In this document: one piece after another, positions 1-13,314 of the stretch
Position numbering within the stretch: the stretch's first letter is position 1
Layout of the letters: each line of letters begins with the position of its first letter
From: Lepus europaeus
Taxonomy: Eukaryota; Chordata; Mammalia; Lagomorpha; Leporidae
Direction of reading: 5' to 3'
NCBI RefSeq assembly: GCF_033115175.1
Contig: NC_084836.1
Location: 77,280,253-77,344,252 of the forward strand
Length of the DNA stretch: 64,000 bases
The notes under the pieces: model-generated
Told to the model about the DNA's origin: nothing
The model's input: the letters and a program-made list of their open reading frames with translations, nothing else
The model's database searches: none
Made by a program: the position numbers and the translations under genes

Positions 1-7
1 ATTCATT

Positions 8-280
8 TATTTTTAAAGATTTTATTTATTTATTTGTGAGGTACAGCTACAGAAAGAGAAGGAGAAATAGAGAGAAATGTCTTCCACCTGCTTATTCCCA
101 AATGACACAATGGCCAAAGCTGGGTTGATCCGATGCCAGGAGCCTAGATGGCGATTCCTCCAGGACTTCCTCACCAGTGCAGGGGCCCAAGCACTTGGGT
201 CATCTTCTATTGCTTTCCCAGGCCATTAGCAGGAAACTGGATCATTAGAGGATCAGCCAGGACTAGAACAAGCACCCAAT
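8..280 (-). mobile_element. C-repeat SINE
   Basis: Lagomorph tRNA-derived SINE, reverse orientation: T/A-rich tail, AG-rich tract, then blocks such as TTCACTCCCCAAATGG, AGCCAGGAGCC and GCCCAAGCACTTGGG leading to the tRNA-like head. The head is truncated here. Confidence 0.85.
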
Positions 281-282
281 AA

Positions 283-601
283 TTTTTTTAAATTTATTTG
301 ACAGGTAGAGTTATAGACAGTGAGAGAGAAGGCGAGAGAAAGGTCTTCCTTCCACTGATTCACTCCCCAAATGGCTGCTACAGCCAGAGCTGCGCCAATC
401 CAAAGCCAGGACCCAGGTGCCTCTTCCTGATATCCCACGCGGGTGCAGGGGCCCAAGCACTTGGGCCATCCTCCACTGCCCTCCCGGGTCACAGCAGAGA
501 GCTGGACTGGAAAAGGAGCAACCAGGACTAGAACCGGCACCCATATGGGATGCTGGCGCCCCAGACAGAGGATTAACCAAGTGAGCCATGGCACTGGCCC
601 C
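283..601 (-). mobile_element. C-repeat SINE, near full length
   Basis: Follows the previous copy head to tail. Retains the tRNA-like head ending with ...GAGCCATGGCACTGGCCCC. Confidence 0.9.
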
Positions 602-1888
602 AGCCAATAAATGGACTTTAAAAAAGGCATTGCGAAAGCAGTTGTGATGGGAGGCTAGCTCCATGATAAAAGGTGTGATGGAAATGCAGACGAAGCAGAG
701 AGCGCAACTTTTCAAAGAGGCCAGGGAAGGGTTCCTGAGGAATTCGTGAATAAATCTAGCCATCCAGCCATGAAAGATTAATTGGTTGTGCCAAGTAAAG
801 GAATTATCACAAGAAGATCTCAGGGAGAGTGGGGAGAGGGACTTGGAGCTGCTCTCAGCTCAGCATGGCAGGGATTGAGGGCGCTCGTGCAGAACGGCAG
901 AGTCACGAGGTTGGAGAGGTTAGGAAAGTACCTTTCTTGTCCTCATAGCAAAGTTTAAAATGTAAGCGGACAACCAGAGCCACTGAATGACAAGTCTCAT
1001 ACAGTGGCATCATCCGGTGCACCTGTTAGAGGCTCCTTTTGAACGCAGTGTGTGTGGCACAGGCTCTGGGCTCTGGTGGGAAAGAAGCCTTTTGTGGAGA
1101 TCCACAAGGAGACAGGGGGTTGTGCCTGAGCCAATAAAGAGCAAGGCTGTTGGGATCTTGGTGATCAGAAGGAGGGGCCGTGGCCTTCTAGCTATGCCCG
1201 CCTTGGCTGTGGTCAAAAATATATTCATGAGAGCTGGGCGGCCCAACAGGAGTCCAAAGGTGGCCATGCAGGGAGCACTGTTCTCACCGGAGGACAGTGA
1301 CATCCATGATGACATAACATGGTTTACAAATCTGCACCCACAGGCAACTCCACACAGTAGGAGGCACCTATATACACACGACCCACAAAAGCCAGGCGCC
1401 CTGGGTGTGAGTGCCGATTGCTGCACCCAGAGAGGCACAGATGGTTCTATTTTTGTTAATCCAGACATCTCCCCCAGTGCCTGAGTTGTCACAGCAGGAA
1501 TGGGCCCTAATGAGATTGACGAATTAGATAAGAGGATCTGCTAAGACTTGACACGGTGGGCCCTAACGTGATGGGGACCAGGAACCAGAACTGACAACAG
1601 GAAGAAAAGGGACTTGTTCTTTCTTGTCTGCCCCTGAGATGTCAGTACAATCCTTTGCGGTTGACCTTCCAGGTTGCTCCATCCCTGCTCACCAGCCACC
1701 AGCAGTCATGACACCAGATGGAAGAACTATTGAGCCGGGTGAATGGATGAACGAGGGGGCTTTTCCATTGTCTGCTTGTTTTAGCTGCTGATGAAAGTCA
1801 CTCAATTTTATTTTATGATCACAGGACACTGAAGTGACAAAGCTTTTTATTGCAATTCCTACGGAGGTACTGTGTTGTTTTCTTCTGG
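602..1888. other. Unassigned intergenic DNA
   Basis: No exon, RNA gene or repeat that I can name. Overlapping opposite-strand open frames at 987-1,492 have no domain, no good start context and no homology that I recognise. Confidence 0.5.
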
Positions 1889-1970
1889 CAGCCGGGACTC
1901 GAACGTCGTCCATATGGGATGCCAGCACTGCAGGTGGTGGCTTTACATGCTGCGCCACAATGCTGGCCCC
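1889..1970 (-). mobile_element. C-repeat SINE fragment (tRNA-like head only)
   Basis: Only the last 80 or so bp of the reverse-oriented SINE (GCCGGGACTCGAAC ... GCTGGCCCC). Confidence 0.75.
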
Positions 1971-3109
1971 TGTGTTGTCTTCTTCAGGACCGGTCCCCAG
2001 CCCTGTCTCCCTTTGAAGCCTTGGCTTGTGATAAATGCTCATCTGCTAACCCAGCGACACTTAGCAGTGTGATAACCCCTGTGCCCCAGCCCCTCTGGCT
2101 GGAGACATCCTCCCTGGGGACTTAGTTACTCTGAAACTGGACTGAAAAACATCTTCCTTTAGGGCCCGTCTAAAAATCCCCATGGCCTCCTCCCTGTCTC
2201 GGCTCTCTGCAAACCAGTGCAGTATCAGCCCCCTGGTAGGCGGGAGCAGAATTTAAACACATAGGCATTTCTAGGCCTTAGTCCCTCCCCCTCTTTTCCC
2301 AGGTACTCACACCAATCAGACTGGATCTAGAACTAAGTCACAGTGACCTGAACCTGAGCCTTGAGGGGACCCCCGAGTCTCCTTCACAGGTGGCCCATTG
2401 TGAGACAGGCTCCTAACAGCTGGGTCCTGATGTCTTGGTTGTCCCTGGGGCTTCCATTGCCTGAGATGGCACAGGCCAGAGAAGTTGATCACAGCTATAT
2501 TCGCCCCACGCGTGCTGGAAAACCACTCCCGCTGGCTTTCCCGGCCTTGCCATCCTCTTGAATGACCAGAACCTTGTAGCAAAATCAAGTCCGTTTTGGT
2601 GCCTCTGACCCCAGCCTCATTCCTTTACCACGTGGGCATTTTACAGTGTCCAGCACACACACCCATCTGCAGCAGCTCTGTTAACGTGTGCCCATCCACT
2701 TTCCAAAGCAGACGCTGACCTGTGTCCCAGCTTCACAAAGTGAGCTGGGCTCGGTGCTCTAGTGATTGGTCCTGACCTGGGTTGCTAGTTAGTTGTTCTG
2801 ATAGCGTGATGAGAACTCAGATGCTCACAATGCCTGGAAATAAAGCAGAGTCATGGTGTCTGGACCCTAGCTGCCTTGCCTGACTCACCTGCATGGACTG
2901 GGACAGGTTGCCAGCCTGGCACACCCCTGTCACAAAACTTCTGAAACTCAGCTGGCTCACTGATCCAAGTGCCACCAGGCGCATCCTCCGTGCTGGCCCC
3001 CAGTTACCTAGTATGGGCTGAGCATCATGTGAGCCACACAGCTCTCCTTGCCCCTTTCTGCATTTTTTTATGACTTGTTAAAGTGTCAGCTCCCATCAGA
3101 TGCACTAGT
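1971..3109. other. Unassigned intergenic DNA
   Basis: Moderately GC-rich, no splice-bounded open frame or RNA signature. Confidence 0.5.
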
Positions 3110-3366
3110 GGGGTAGGCATTGGGGCATAGCAGGTAAAATCGCCACCTGTGATGCTGGCAACCCATATGGTCACCAGTTGGAGTCCTGACTGCTCCACCT
3201 CCCGTCCAGCTCCCAGCTAATAAACTGGGTAAAGCAGCAGAAGACGGCCCGAGTGCTTGGGCCCCTGCCACCAACATGGGAGACCTGGATGAAGCTCCCG
3301 GTTCCTGGCTTCAGCCTGGCCCAGTCCCAGCCATTGTGGCCATCTGGGGAATGAATCAGCAGATGA

Positions 3367-3416
<50 letters not shown>

Positions 3417-3460
3417 AATGCTGACTTTCAAATAAATATGTTTAAAATCTTTTTTAAAAA
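3110..3460 (+). mobile_element. C-repeat SINE with (TC)n tract
   Basis: Forward copy ending in a (TC)20-like run (about 3,368-3,410) and CAAATAAATA tail. Confidence 0.9.
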
Positions 3461-3726
3461 GTGCACCAGCAACTACATAGAAATTTGCTGAAATCTTGCC
3501 TCAATGAGCAAGCCTACAGTTACAAAATCACTGGGCCACATGATGGAAAACTTCCTCACCCGAAAAGGAGTAAAGGAGTGGACGTTTGATATCTGCAAAG
3601 TTTAGGTGAACCTCAAAGAAATTCTGGTGCAACAAAAAGAAATAATCGAGAAGAGCACCTGCTACGTGATTTCATTTATGTAAGGTTCACATAAGTAAAA
3701 TTGTACTACATCTATGTATTCCTATA

Positions 3727-4006
3727 TGAGAGAGAGAGAGAGAGAATCTCTTCCATCAGCTGGTTCACTCCCCAAATGGGCACAATGGCTGGAGCTGAGC
3801 CAATCCAAAGCCAGGAGCCAGGAGCTTCTTCCAGGTCTCCCATGTGGGTGCAGGGGCCCAAGCACTTGAGCCATCCTCCACTGCTTTCCCAGGCCATTAA
3901 CAAGGAGTTGGATCAGAAGTGGAGCAGCCGGGACTAGAACCAGCATCCCTATGGGGTGCCAATGCCACAGGTGGAGGCATAACCTGCTACACCACAGTGC
4001 CAGCCC
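3727..4006 (-). mobile_element. C-repeat SINE
   Basis: Reverse copy with short (AG)n at its start; head ends ...CACAGTGCCAGCCC. Confidence 0.9.
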
Positions 4007-4077
4007 TTTTGCTGACATTTTTAAAGGAGATGCACTCAACAAATGACAGACCAACACACTGTTACAAGACCATATCT

Positions 4078-4406
4078 GGGGCCGGTGCCGTGGCTCAATA
4101 GGCTAATCCTCCACCTTGCAGCACCGGCACACCGGGTTCTAGTCCCGGTTGGGGTGCCGAATTCTATCCCCGTTGCTCCTCTTCCAGGCCAGCTCTTTGC
4201 TGTGGCCAGGGAGTGCAGAGGAGGATGGCCCAAGTGCTTGGGCCCTGCACCCCATGGGAGACCAGGAGAAGCACCTGGCTCCTGGCTTCGGATCAGCGTG
4301 GTGCGCCGGCCGCAGCAGCCATTGGAGGGTGAACCAACAGTAAAGGAAAACCTTTCTCTCTGTCTTTCTCTCTCACTGTCCACTCTGCCTGTCCAAAAAA
4401 AAAAAA
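4078..4406 (+). mobile_element. C-repeat SINE, young, with target-site duplication
   Basis: Forward copy with A-tail. A duplication of about 16 bp (AAGACCATATCTGGGG) flanks it at 4,066-4,081 and 4,407-4,422, which fixes its boundaries and indicates L1-mediated insertion. Confidence 0.95.
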
Positions 4407-4423
4407 AAGACCATATCTGGGGA

Positions 4424-5520
4424 GTTACTATGATGTGTGTTTTAACATCTATGGTTTTCCCATCCCTTCATCTAGCAAAATGAGACTAAGTCAGCGGAGA
4501 ACGGGGACCAAGAAAGAGTGAGTTAGAGTCAGGGTCCAGAGGAGGCCAACCAGACTGTCCAGAATGACGGAAAGTGCTTTTCTGGGAAAGAGGCTAAATG
4601 AGGAAGAGAAGACAGTGTGGGAAGTGCCACTTGCTAAGTGAGCAAAGCTCTTCCGTTGCTTTTTATGGCTCAAGCACTGGTGCAGAGGAGCTCATCTTGA
4701 GTGAACATGTCAGGTCAGCCTGTGATGAGGACAGCAACCCGGTAGCTCTGACGCCTGCCCCCGCATCTCTTTACACTCCACCTCCTAAACCATCTCCACC
4801 TTGCAAGTCCCCTGCTGTTTTATGACCTGTATATTATGCAATGCTCTCTCTCCCATTGGAAATAAATAATATGCATATATACAGGTGAATGAGCTCACAC
4901 TGAAGGCTGATGGTGGGGCAGCACACACGTGAGCATCCTACATCCACAGATGGACCACCACCAGGCTTGGGTGATTCACTCTACCTCACCCAGTTCGGCC
5001 ATTGACTGATAGATGAGGACCCAACCCATCTATTCTCTGGTCCCCTGTGCAACTCTCAAATCCTCAACACTCCTCACATAAATTATTGTGAAGCCCTCCT
5101 CCCTTTCCTTACCATCTATATGCAAGTCGCCTTACTCTCTCAAACTTCTGATTTCCATTAGTTTTATTTAGGCCATCACTTTCCAAGTTTCATCATTCTT
5201 TGACCTCAAGTCCTGTAGCCACACAGCCATCCTCAGTGGAATTCCATTCACCTGGCTGCTGTTACCATTCTACAAGCACCTCAGTCATAGGTATCAGCAG
5301 TCACAGTCATCCCTTTGCAGTGCTAGGTGGCTGCTCACTGCCATTAGGGTACCACCCACCCTTGTCAGCATAGAAAATAACTGTTTCTCATCATTATGAT
5401 CAGCATCCATTATTCCAGTGCATTTGGATTTACAGCAGTGACTCAGATTTCGCTTTAGATACATTTAATTATTCATCTTTCCTTTAATATTCCATGCACT
5501 TCTAGGAATCTTAATTGGAT
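4424..5520. other. Unassigned intergenic DNA
   Basis: No recognised feature. AT-rich from 4,840; nothing coding. Confidence 0.5.
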
Positions 5521-5680
5521 GACAGGATGGATGAATGGATCAACAGATGAGTATATGAATGTTAATAGGTGAAATGGGTGACAAGATGGATGGATGGGTG
5601 GATGGATGGATGGATGGGCTGATGGATGGATGAACTGATGGAAAAGTTGAAGGATGGATGGATGGACACATGGATGTGAG
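5521..5680. repeat. (ATGG)n microsatellite, imperfect
   Basis: Interrupted GATG/GATGG repeats over about 160 bp, purest around 5,586-5,640. Confidence 0.9.
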
Positions 5681-5829
5681 GTAGAAAGTGCAGAGCGGGT
5701 TGGATGATTTATAGATAACAACAATAACTGAACTTTAGAAGTGGGAACTGGAGCAGAATTGATTGGCCTGCAAAACTAAGAGCTACTAAGAATTTACTCT
5801 AACTAGTCACTACAATCACACTCTCATTG

Positions 5830-5935
5830 AATTCTCATGAAATAGTTTAAGGTGGGCATTTATTATCCCCTTGTATGAGTGAGCAACTGCGGACCAACAA
5901 CTTGTGAAATATATTTGAGGTCAGAATGTATTCAA
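5830..5935 (-). mobile_element. MIR SINE relic
   Basis: Core resembles the ancient mammalian MIR in reverse (ctcatgaaatagtttaaggtgggcattattatcccc-like stretch). Heavily diverged. Confidence 0.45.
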
Positions 5936-7513
5936 AAACCCAAGTGAGGTATACAAGGACTTCATGCTCTTTTGATTCTATCACATGAAATGATTTCTGT
6001 GTGGGACATGATGATTCATAGCTGTCTCAGTAACTTCTGAGTGGTATCTAGAAAATAGATGAATAATCACATTTAGTGCAAAGGAAATAAAAAGGTCATA
6101 TGATAAGGATTTGAGAGTCACAGCATGTTGATTATAGCTGAATCCATACAACATCCAATACTCGACAGCCACAGGTAAGCCACACACTGTCAAGCACACT
6201 TTGAAACTGACTAAGACCGAAAAGCAGGGAAGATCACTGAGAACAAGGACTAAGAGTAAGGGCAAGACAAGTGGGAGAGTGGGCACTAAATCCTGGCTGT
6301 GGACAGTGCCTGGCTTATGTGGTGGCAGAGGAGTAGAGGGAGACAGAGCCTTCCTGTTTGTATACCCACTGGAGAGTTGAGAGGTGAGCGAGAGAGGGAG
6401 AGAGGGAGAGAGAGAGAGGGAGGATGCTGGGATGGAAAGGGGAAGGTGGCAGTCCTGCTAGGTGAAACTTGGGGGAGCACAGAGCAAACCAGGTTGACCC
6501 TGATGCAGGATATCAATTTTTCTTGTAGGACTTTGTACATACTCCAAGGGCTTCATGGAGAGATGCAGCGATCACACCTCTGCCAAGGAGTGGCCCCAGG
6601 GAACAATGGCAGTGTCCATGACAGAAAGTGGCCCCGGGGGAACCAGAGCAATGTTCTGTGGCTCTTCCGCTCCCTGTCTGTTCCTTGTAACGTCCCTTTG
6701 CATCGTGAGTATGTAACGATGGTCTTCTCAGCCAGAAAGCTTTGTAGTTCTGTCCTGGAAGGAAAGGATTGTCCCTACCTAGGGGCCTATGTGGGGAGCA
6801 TCATGGCTCTGGATACAGAATCAACCCCTCACTCTCCTAGGAGGTGTCCATCTGAGGTAGCAAGGTGTGCCTGAGCTCAGGCTCATAGGGCCCAGGTTTG
6901 TGGCACCTCTTGGCAAGTGTCCCACAGGTAGAAACTGAGAGCAGGACAGCTGGTGGCTGCCCCACAGTCCCTAATCAGTGCACTCTGACAGCCTCAGTTT
7001 CATCCAGAAACTGCCCAGCTAGCAGCATCTCAACATCTTCATTAAAGCTCCAACCAATCCACTTCTGTTTGAACTAATTTGGGTTCCCTCCATCTGGCAA
7101 AGCCTAAGTACAGTCTGAAGACGGTCACCATCAGTGACCAGCATCCTGCCCGGCACGGCAGCTTCCTGCAGCCCCAAATTCTCTAGAGCCGGACCCCACT
7201 GCCCCACTTCTTTCTGGGCGCCCCACTTTCTATCTGAGCTGGGGGTTTCTTTTCAGTGAGAGCACATTTAAAAGCCTGATCTTAGCCAATACGGGATGCA
7301 AAGAACGGAGGCAGCAAAGCAGGAAGGGACAGCTAGATCAGGCAGCTAGCCACAGACTTCTCAGGGGTGTGTGGCAGGCTGTGTCCCCGCAGCACCTGCC
7401 GGGAACCCTGGATGGCTGCCTCCTTCAGCAGGAACATGAAGCACGTGCGTTCTAGAAGCTGTTCCAACACACTCAGCCAGTAGTGGCCACACCTACTTTG
7501 AAGACACCACTAC
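5936..7513. other. Unassigned DNA with AG-rich run
   Basis: A purine run at 6,385-6,425 makes a chance open frame (6,299-6,874). Nothing else recognised. Confidence 0.5.
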
Positions 7514-7843
7514 TTTTTAAAAAGATGTAATTATGTATTTGAGAGGTACAGCTGTAGACAGAGAGATGGGGAGAGAGAAAGAGGTTTTTCATCTGCTGGT
7601 TCACTCCCCAAATGGCTGCAATAGCCAGAGCTGGGCTGATCCAAAGCCAGGGGCCAGGGGCTTCTTCTGTGTCTCCCATGAGGGTGTAGGGGCCTGAGGA
7701 CTAGGGCCACCCTCCACTGCTTTCCCAGGTCATCAGCAGGGAGCTGGATTGGAAGTGGAGTAGCTGAGACTTGAACAGGTGCCCATATGGGATGCCGGTG
7801 CCACAGGTGGAGGCTTAGCCCACTATGCCACAGTGCCAGGTCC
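7514..7843 (-). mobile_element. C-repeat SINE
   Basis: Full reverse copy from the A/T tail to the ...CACAGTGCCAGG head. Confidence 0.9.
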
Positions 7844-9211
7844 TAAAGGCAGCACTATGGTCAGCAGGACCTGTGAAAATGAGAGGTGGGCAGTGTTTGA
7901 GTCCAAGCTGACAAGCATATTGCCTGGTGGAATTTCTGGCCTAGCAGGAGATAGGGTCACCCTTTCCCTCCAGTGTTGATTCCTCTCTTTAATATCCTTA
8001 CAGAGCATTTAAATGATTGATGCCCTCCCCAAGGTTACAAGGTTGGGAAACACCTTGTCACAAGAATTCCATGGTACAAGTAAGGGCTTTCACAACACAG
8101 GCAAAGCACACTAGACAGGATCCGGAGGGTGGGCTTATGGAGAGGGCACGGTTGAGGGCTGGCATCCAAGGCCCAGCGAGGAGTAGTGGAGGTGGGGTGC
8201 ACATCACAGCGCCCCCCTCCCTGCAGAAGGCCAGGATGCTCTGCTCCCTGTACAGCCTCAGGCGCAGCTGCCCTAGGCAGCGTTTCCACATTAGATGCTG
8301 AACACACCCTTGTCTGGATGCTCTCTTAATCAGACCCAAGGCCGAGTCTGGAACACAGCTGTGCAAGGAAACGCATCAAGAGCAGAAGCCACAGCTGGAT
8401 GCCCGCCCCTCCCCCCAGCCCCACTTCCCATCAGACTGCAGTAACGGGGGATCTTTTCTCTGCCAAGGGCCATGTGGATATTTATGACACCATATGCAGG
8501 CCATACATAATGATCAACTTAAACGTTGGCCTGCTATAGATTCACTGGATTTTGAGTCCTACCTGTGGTTGCCTTGGCAGGGCCAGACCAAATGATGCCT
8601 TGAGCCTTATAAGGACCTGTAGCCTGGATGTTCTCCTAGAGGGAGACAGATGAATGGCATAGTTTTTTAAAGGGTCCTCCCCAAAGGCCTTTTCAACCAG
8701 GTTTTGCATAAGCACCATTGAGCAATCAACAGATGCTCATGCCCCTGGAAAGCATGGGACTTGCCAAGGCGAGGAAACCCAATTCTAGCATGTTAAGAAC
8801 CAGGAGATGGGCTGGGGAGCTGGAGTTTGCATACAAGAGGGTAGGAGCCTATGCAGCCTTCTCAGGAATGGGGGATCATTGCAGAAAAGTGAGTGTTCTT
8901 CCAAAACTTGTCTCTGTCTGCTCCCATGGCTGAGCGGAATCTTCAGTGGATGCTGTTAGTACAACTTCAAGAGCGTGGCTGTGATTATTCCAGCCTGGAC
9001 CATTTTCAGAGCTGATGTTTTCATGGTCCAGACCCCCAGGAAGACCACAACGGGGCTTCTCCTGTGAGTCTAATTGAGGCTTCCTGTTGGGATGGCCTCA
9101 TGGCCAGGTATGTACATCTTCAGGTAACCAACCAAATCTGCGTCTCAGAGCAGGCAATTGGTGTGGACATTTGGCTTCTGGAGGACAGACTTGCAGGTGC
9201 TGCCTGTGACA
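7844..9211. other. Unassigned intergenic DNA
   Basis: No exon or repeat that I can name. Confidence 0.5.
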
Positions 9212-9221
9212 GGGAATTTCT

Positions 9222-9263
9222 ATTTTTTTCTTTTTTCTTTTTTTTTTTGACAGGCAGAGTTAT

Positions 9264-9316
<53 letters not shown>

Positions 9317-9588
9317 TCTTCCTTCCGTTGGTTCACCCCCCAAATGGCCGCTATGGCCGGCGCACTACGCTGATCCGAAGCCAGGAGCCAGGTGCCTCCT
9401 CCTGGTCTCCCATGAGAGTGCAGGGCCCAAGGACTTGGGCCATCCTCCACTGCCTTCCCAGGCCACAGCAGAGAGCTGGACTGGAAGAGGAGCAACTGGG
9501 ACAGAATCCGGCACCCCAACCAGGACTAGAACCCAGGGTGCCAGCGCTGCAGGTGGAGGATTAACCAAGTGAGCCACGGTGCTGGCCA
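9222..9588 (-). mobile_element. C-repeat SINE with (AG)n tract and target-site duplication
   Basis: Flanked by AGGGAATTTCT (9,211-9,221 and 9,589-9,599). Contains a pure (AG)n run at about 9,269-9,312. Confidence 0.95.
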
Positions 9589-10030
9589 AGGGAATTTCTG
9601 GTTTTGATCCTTCTGGATCCTGCCAGATGGCAAGCTCTTCCACATACCAGAAGGCGATGAGGATGTACTTCCAATGTGCAAACTCTGCACTCTGTGCGGG
9701 AGTGATGTCCACTCGTGTTCTAGGCAGTTTGAGTGCCAAACCACACAGCACACTGCCTTTGGTCAATTTTCTTAGACTCTTTTCCAAATATTTATAAGTT
9801 GTTCATGCTCCATGGCATCCCACTGATAAGGAAGTCTTTGCCTTATCTCACATTTCAGTCCCTTGTGAGTTCCATGGAAGCACGTATGAATCATCACTAG
9901 GACAAAGAAAATTCCCCAGAGATGGCGCTCGCCACCCCAAATATCCCCAGGGAGACGCCTGATGCAGTTGCTGAGGCGGCTCTGTGCACAGGTGGGTCAA
10001 AGCTGACCATCAAAGAGCAGAGGAGAACAA

Positions 10031-10102
10031 TTTTTTTAAAAAAGATGTATTTGTTTGAGAGAGTTAGAGAGAGGAGACACACACACATACACACACACAC
10101 AG

Positions 10103-10139
<37 letters not shown>

Positions 10140-10391
10140 CTTCCATCTACTGTTTCACTCCCCCAAATGGTTGCAATGGCCAGGGCTGGGCCAGGCCTAA
10201 GCCAGGAGCCAGGAGCCAGGTCTCCCACTAGGGGAAGGGACCCCCCCCCCCACCTTGGGCCATCCTCTGCTTCTTTCCCAGGCACATTAGGAGCTGGATC
10301 GGAAGTGCAGCAGCTGAGACTCGAACTGGTGCCCATATGGGATGCCAGCACTGCAGGCTGGGCTCAACCTACTGTGCCACCGTGCCAGCCC
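10031..10391 (-). mobile_element. C-repeat SINE with CA/AG tracts
   Basis: GAGAACAATTT repeats on both sides (about 10,023 and 10,393). Internal (AC)n then (AG)n and a C10 run at about 10,241. Confidence 0.9.
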
Positions 10392-10764
10392 TGAGAACAA
10401 TTTCATAATCTTATCTGGTCACATCTGTGGGAGATGTGCTTCTCTAAAGGGTTTTCAAGTAGGAAAATTTTTCTAGTAGGAAGCTCCCTTCCCATAGTCA
10501 TGATTCACTATCTCTTCCTCTTTCCAGCAAAATCCACCAAGGTCTTCCTCGTGGCACTCAGAAGACAGACAGACATGTGTACGTATGGCTGGGATGCCAC
10601 ATTCTCTCCCCAGTGAAACCAGGATTCACATTACAGCCGAATCATTAATAACGTGAAGCCATTAAATAATATGAAGCCATTCCTTGCTTGCACCCTCTTT
10701 TGAGAGCTAGCACTTGGCTATGTAATGTATTTGCTGGACAAACACTAATGCAGAATATTCTCCC

Positions 10765-10925
10765 TGCCAAGTGCTGCATTAATCACTTTACAAATATTAA
10801 TTTAATTCATTGTTCCAATAACTCTGAGGCCTAGAGAAGCCTAAGAACTCATTGGAACTCCCATGGCTGGGGGAAGCCGAGCATCCTGGCCTGGGAGTCT
10901 GTACCTTGCAGCCCCACATTCTGCG
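10765..10925 (-). mobile_element. MIR SINE relic
   Basis: Reads like reverse MIR: GCCAAGTGCTGCATTAATCA, then TTTAATTCATT and the ACTCTGAGG block. Diverged. Confidence 0.5.
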
Positions 10926-13208
10926 TCCCTGAAACTCTGCTAGCAGTGGAGCAGCCAGGGAGTCTTTAATCCCCAGGGGACAGCCACTGAAAGGGGGTGG
11001 GCAATGATAAAAAGAGAAACAGAGCCCAAGCTGTGCCAAGGGTAGATGCTCATGCCTCAACAAGTGGCCAGGAAGGAATGAAACAAGAAACTGACCATGC
11101 GCCTGCGACTGGAGACCAGTTCTTTGTTGTCAGCGGCAAACCATGCTGTCACTTTCCCCTCTGAAAAAATGACATGGGAGTAATTTTTTAAAAGTCCCTT
11201 CTCTGATTCTAAACCTCCACATTTAATAACTAACATAATCTGATTCCTAAGAATCTCTTTCATTAATCCTCATTCTCCCATTTGTGCTGCTTTCCAAAAA
11301 CGAACTGCAGGAATACTGCAAGAATATTTATCTCTCTCTGATGGTTCAGAAGGCACTTCAGAACTCCACAGTTCTCGGGTTATCATTTTAGCATCAATTA
11401 TCCTTGCTTGGTTGCTAAGCTGAAGACTCCATTAACAGAAAGCTCTGCGTAATAGATGCCAAATGCAGAGAATTTTCTATAATGGGACGGGCTACAAGTT
11501 AGCAACTTTTGAATCCTGCTGTGGCTCATGCATACTGCAAATCAATGCTTAGGGGGCCTAGTGGCAGCCCCACAGATGTGGGCACTGGTCCTTCCGGCCG
11601 CATGGGGGCAGTCTTTCCCCAAAGATGTAGAAGGCAGGTATTTGTGACAAGGCATGCTAGGACTGTACTGGCAGATGGAATCCACGCTGGCTTCCACAGC
11701 CTCGTTCTCCATAGGAGCGCAGCTCAGGAAGGGAGAAATGGCTGAGAAAACAAATCGCTTTTCCCACCCACTCCTGCCCCACCAAACAGAGGAGACCTAG
11801 GGAAACAGACGAGTCCTGTTCCTGAAAAATAAATAAATGAAAAGAAGCAGGAAGCTGCTACAGGCACACAGAGAACTACCCAGCTCAGTTTGGTTTGGAA
11901 CATGGAGGGGCCTGAACACTGGGTGGACACCAGGGGTCTGTGCCACCAGATGTCCTCAACAAAGACTTTTGTCCAGTGCTGGGATCAGCCCCACCAGGGC
12001 AGGCCTGGCCTGCTCACAGCCCAGGGCCAAGGACTCCCTGATGCTCTGGCTTGAAACCCCGCCCACACAGACCCAACCCAGAGCCATTCTGAAGTCCATT
12101 CTGGCCCTGGAGCCCCCTAGATTCGGACTGCATCAGGGTTCTCTCCTCCCTCTTGCCAGTGCCAGTCTTCCGTAGGGGGCCCCAATCTGCACGTTCACCT
12201 CCAGCCCAGAGTCTGCTCGCAGGGAAACCCACTCTGCAGTGAAGGCAGAGCCAGGCTGAGGCTCCCTGGGCAGGGGCAGATGCAGGGCAGACAGCACACT
12301 TCACCTGTCCTGTCAAACCTGTCACCTGCGTCTCCTGGGGAGCATCAAGCACAGCCTTGGCGACTCCTGTGACAGCCCGTGACCTTAGATGTTCCTTTGC
12401 CTTGAGCCTAACCGACTGGCTGCTGGTCCCCTGTCATTTGGGGATTGATGGCCCTCTCCCATGGGCAGCCCCCACTGCCAGCGCTCTCTTGAGCTGGACC
12501 CTGGGCTGCTTTCTCCCTGAGGCATTGGAAGAGTCAGCTCAATGCTCCAAAGTGTCAGTTATGGAAGTCCCGAAACATTTCATACGGCAAGCTCTGGTTT
12601 ATTGTCAGACCATTCGTAAAAACACAGTTACAGCTGCAAAGGAAGTGGCCTGGGAGCAAATCTAATTGAAATCAGGGCTTCTAACAGGGTCCCCTCTGTT
12701 TGAGTCCGATCGTGCGGTGCACTTCTGCAGCCTTCTTTGCCTGGCTCATTTCAAGATTTCCTGGGAAGGTTAATCACCTGTTCTTCTGGTTGGTTTAACC
12801 ACATCTGCCATCAGGCTCAAAAGAGATCTCTGCAAAACTGTAGGTCTTACATTAAAAAAAAAAAAAAACTATAGAGGAATTTTTCATTCCTCTTGGCCTA
12901 GATGTTTACAATTGCCATTTAGGTAAATTAGCATGGCCTCTGGTTTTCTGAATCTGGGATTGGGGATTGTTGGGGAAGACTCATTGCTCTGAGGATATGG
13001 GACACCTGCTCGGTCTCAGCCTCCTCCCCTCCTAGACCAGACTCCAGTGAGACTCCTCTGAGCCCAGCTTAGCCTTGACCTTGGCTTCCAAGTCTGAATT
13101 TAGCCGACTGTCTCTCTCCAGTCAGTTCACAGAGAATCCACCTACCCTGGATGTCTGATAGAATCCTTCATCCCTCACCCTTGCTATCAAAGCCTTTGGC
13201 GTGTGTTT
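10926..13208. other. Unassigned DNA; possible conserved noncoding stretches
   Basis: No exon recognised. Segments at 11,180-11,530 and 12,560-12,850 are repeat-free, AT-balanced and lack frame bias; they look like unique sequence rather than degraded repeat. Confidence 0.4.
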
Positions 13209-13262
13209 ATTTTTTTTAAAGATTCATTTTGTTTATCTGAAAGAATTACAGAGAGAGGGAGA

Positions 13263-13314
<52 letters not shown>

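Noticed and set aside
5473-5724. His/Pro-rich minus-strand protein
   Set aside because: Pure product of the (ATGG)n microsatellite.
9220-9572. Recurrent small proteins on both strands (for example at 4,043, 9,220, 15,383, 19,966)
   Set aside because: They are translations of C-repeat SINEs, recognisable by identical peptide phrases in every copy.
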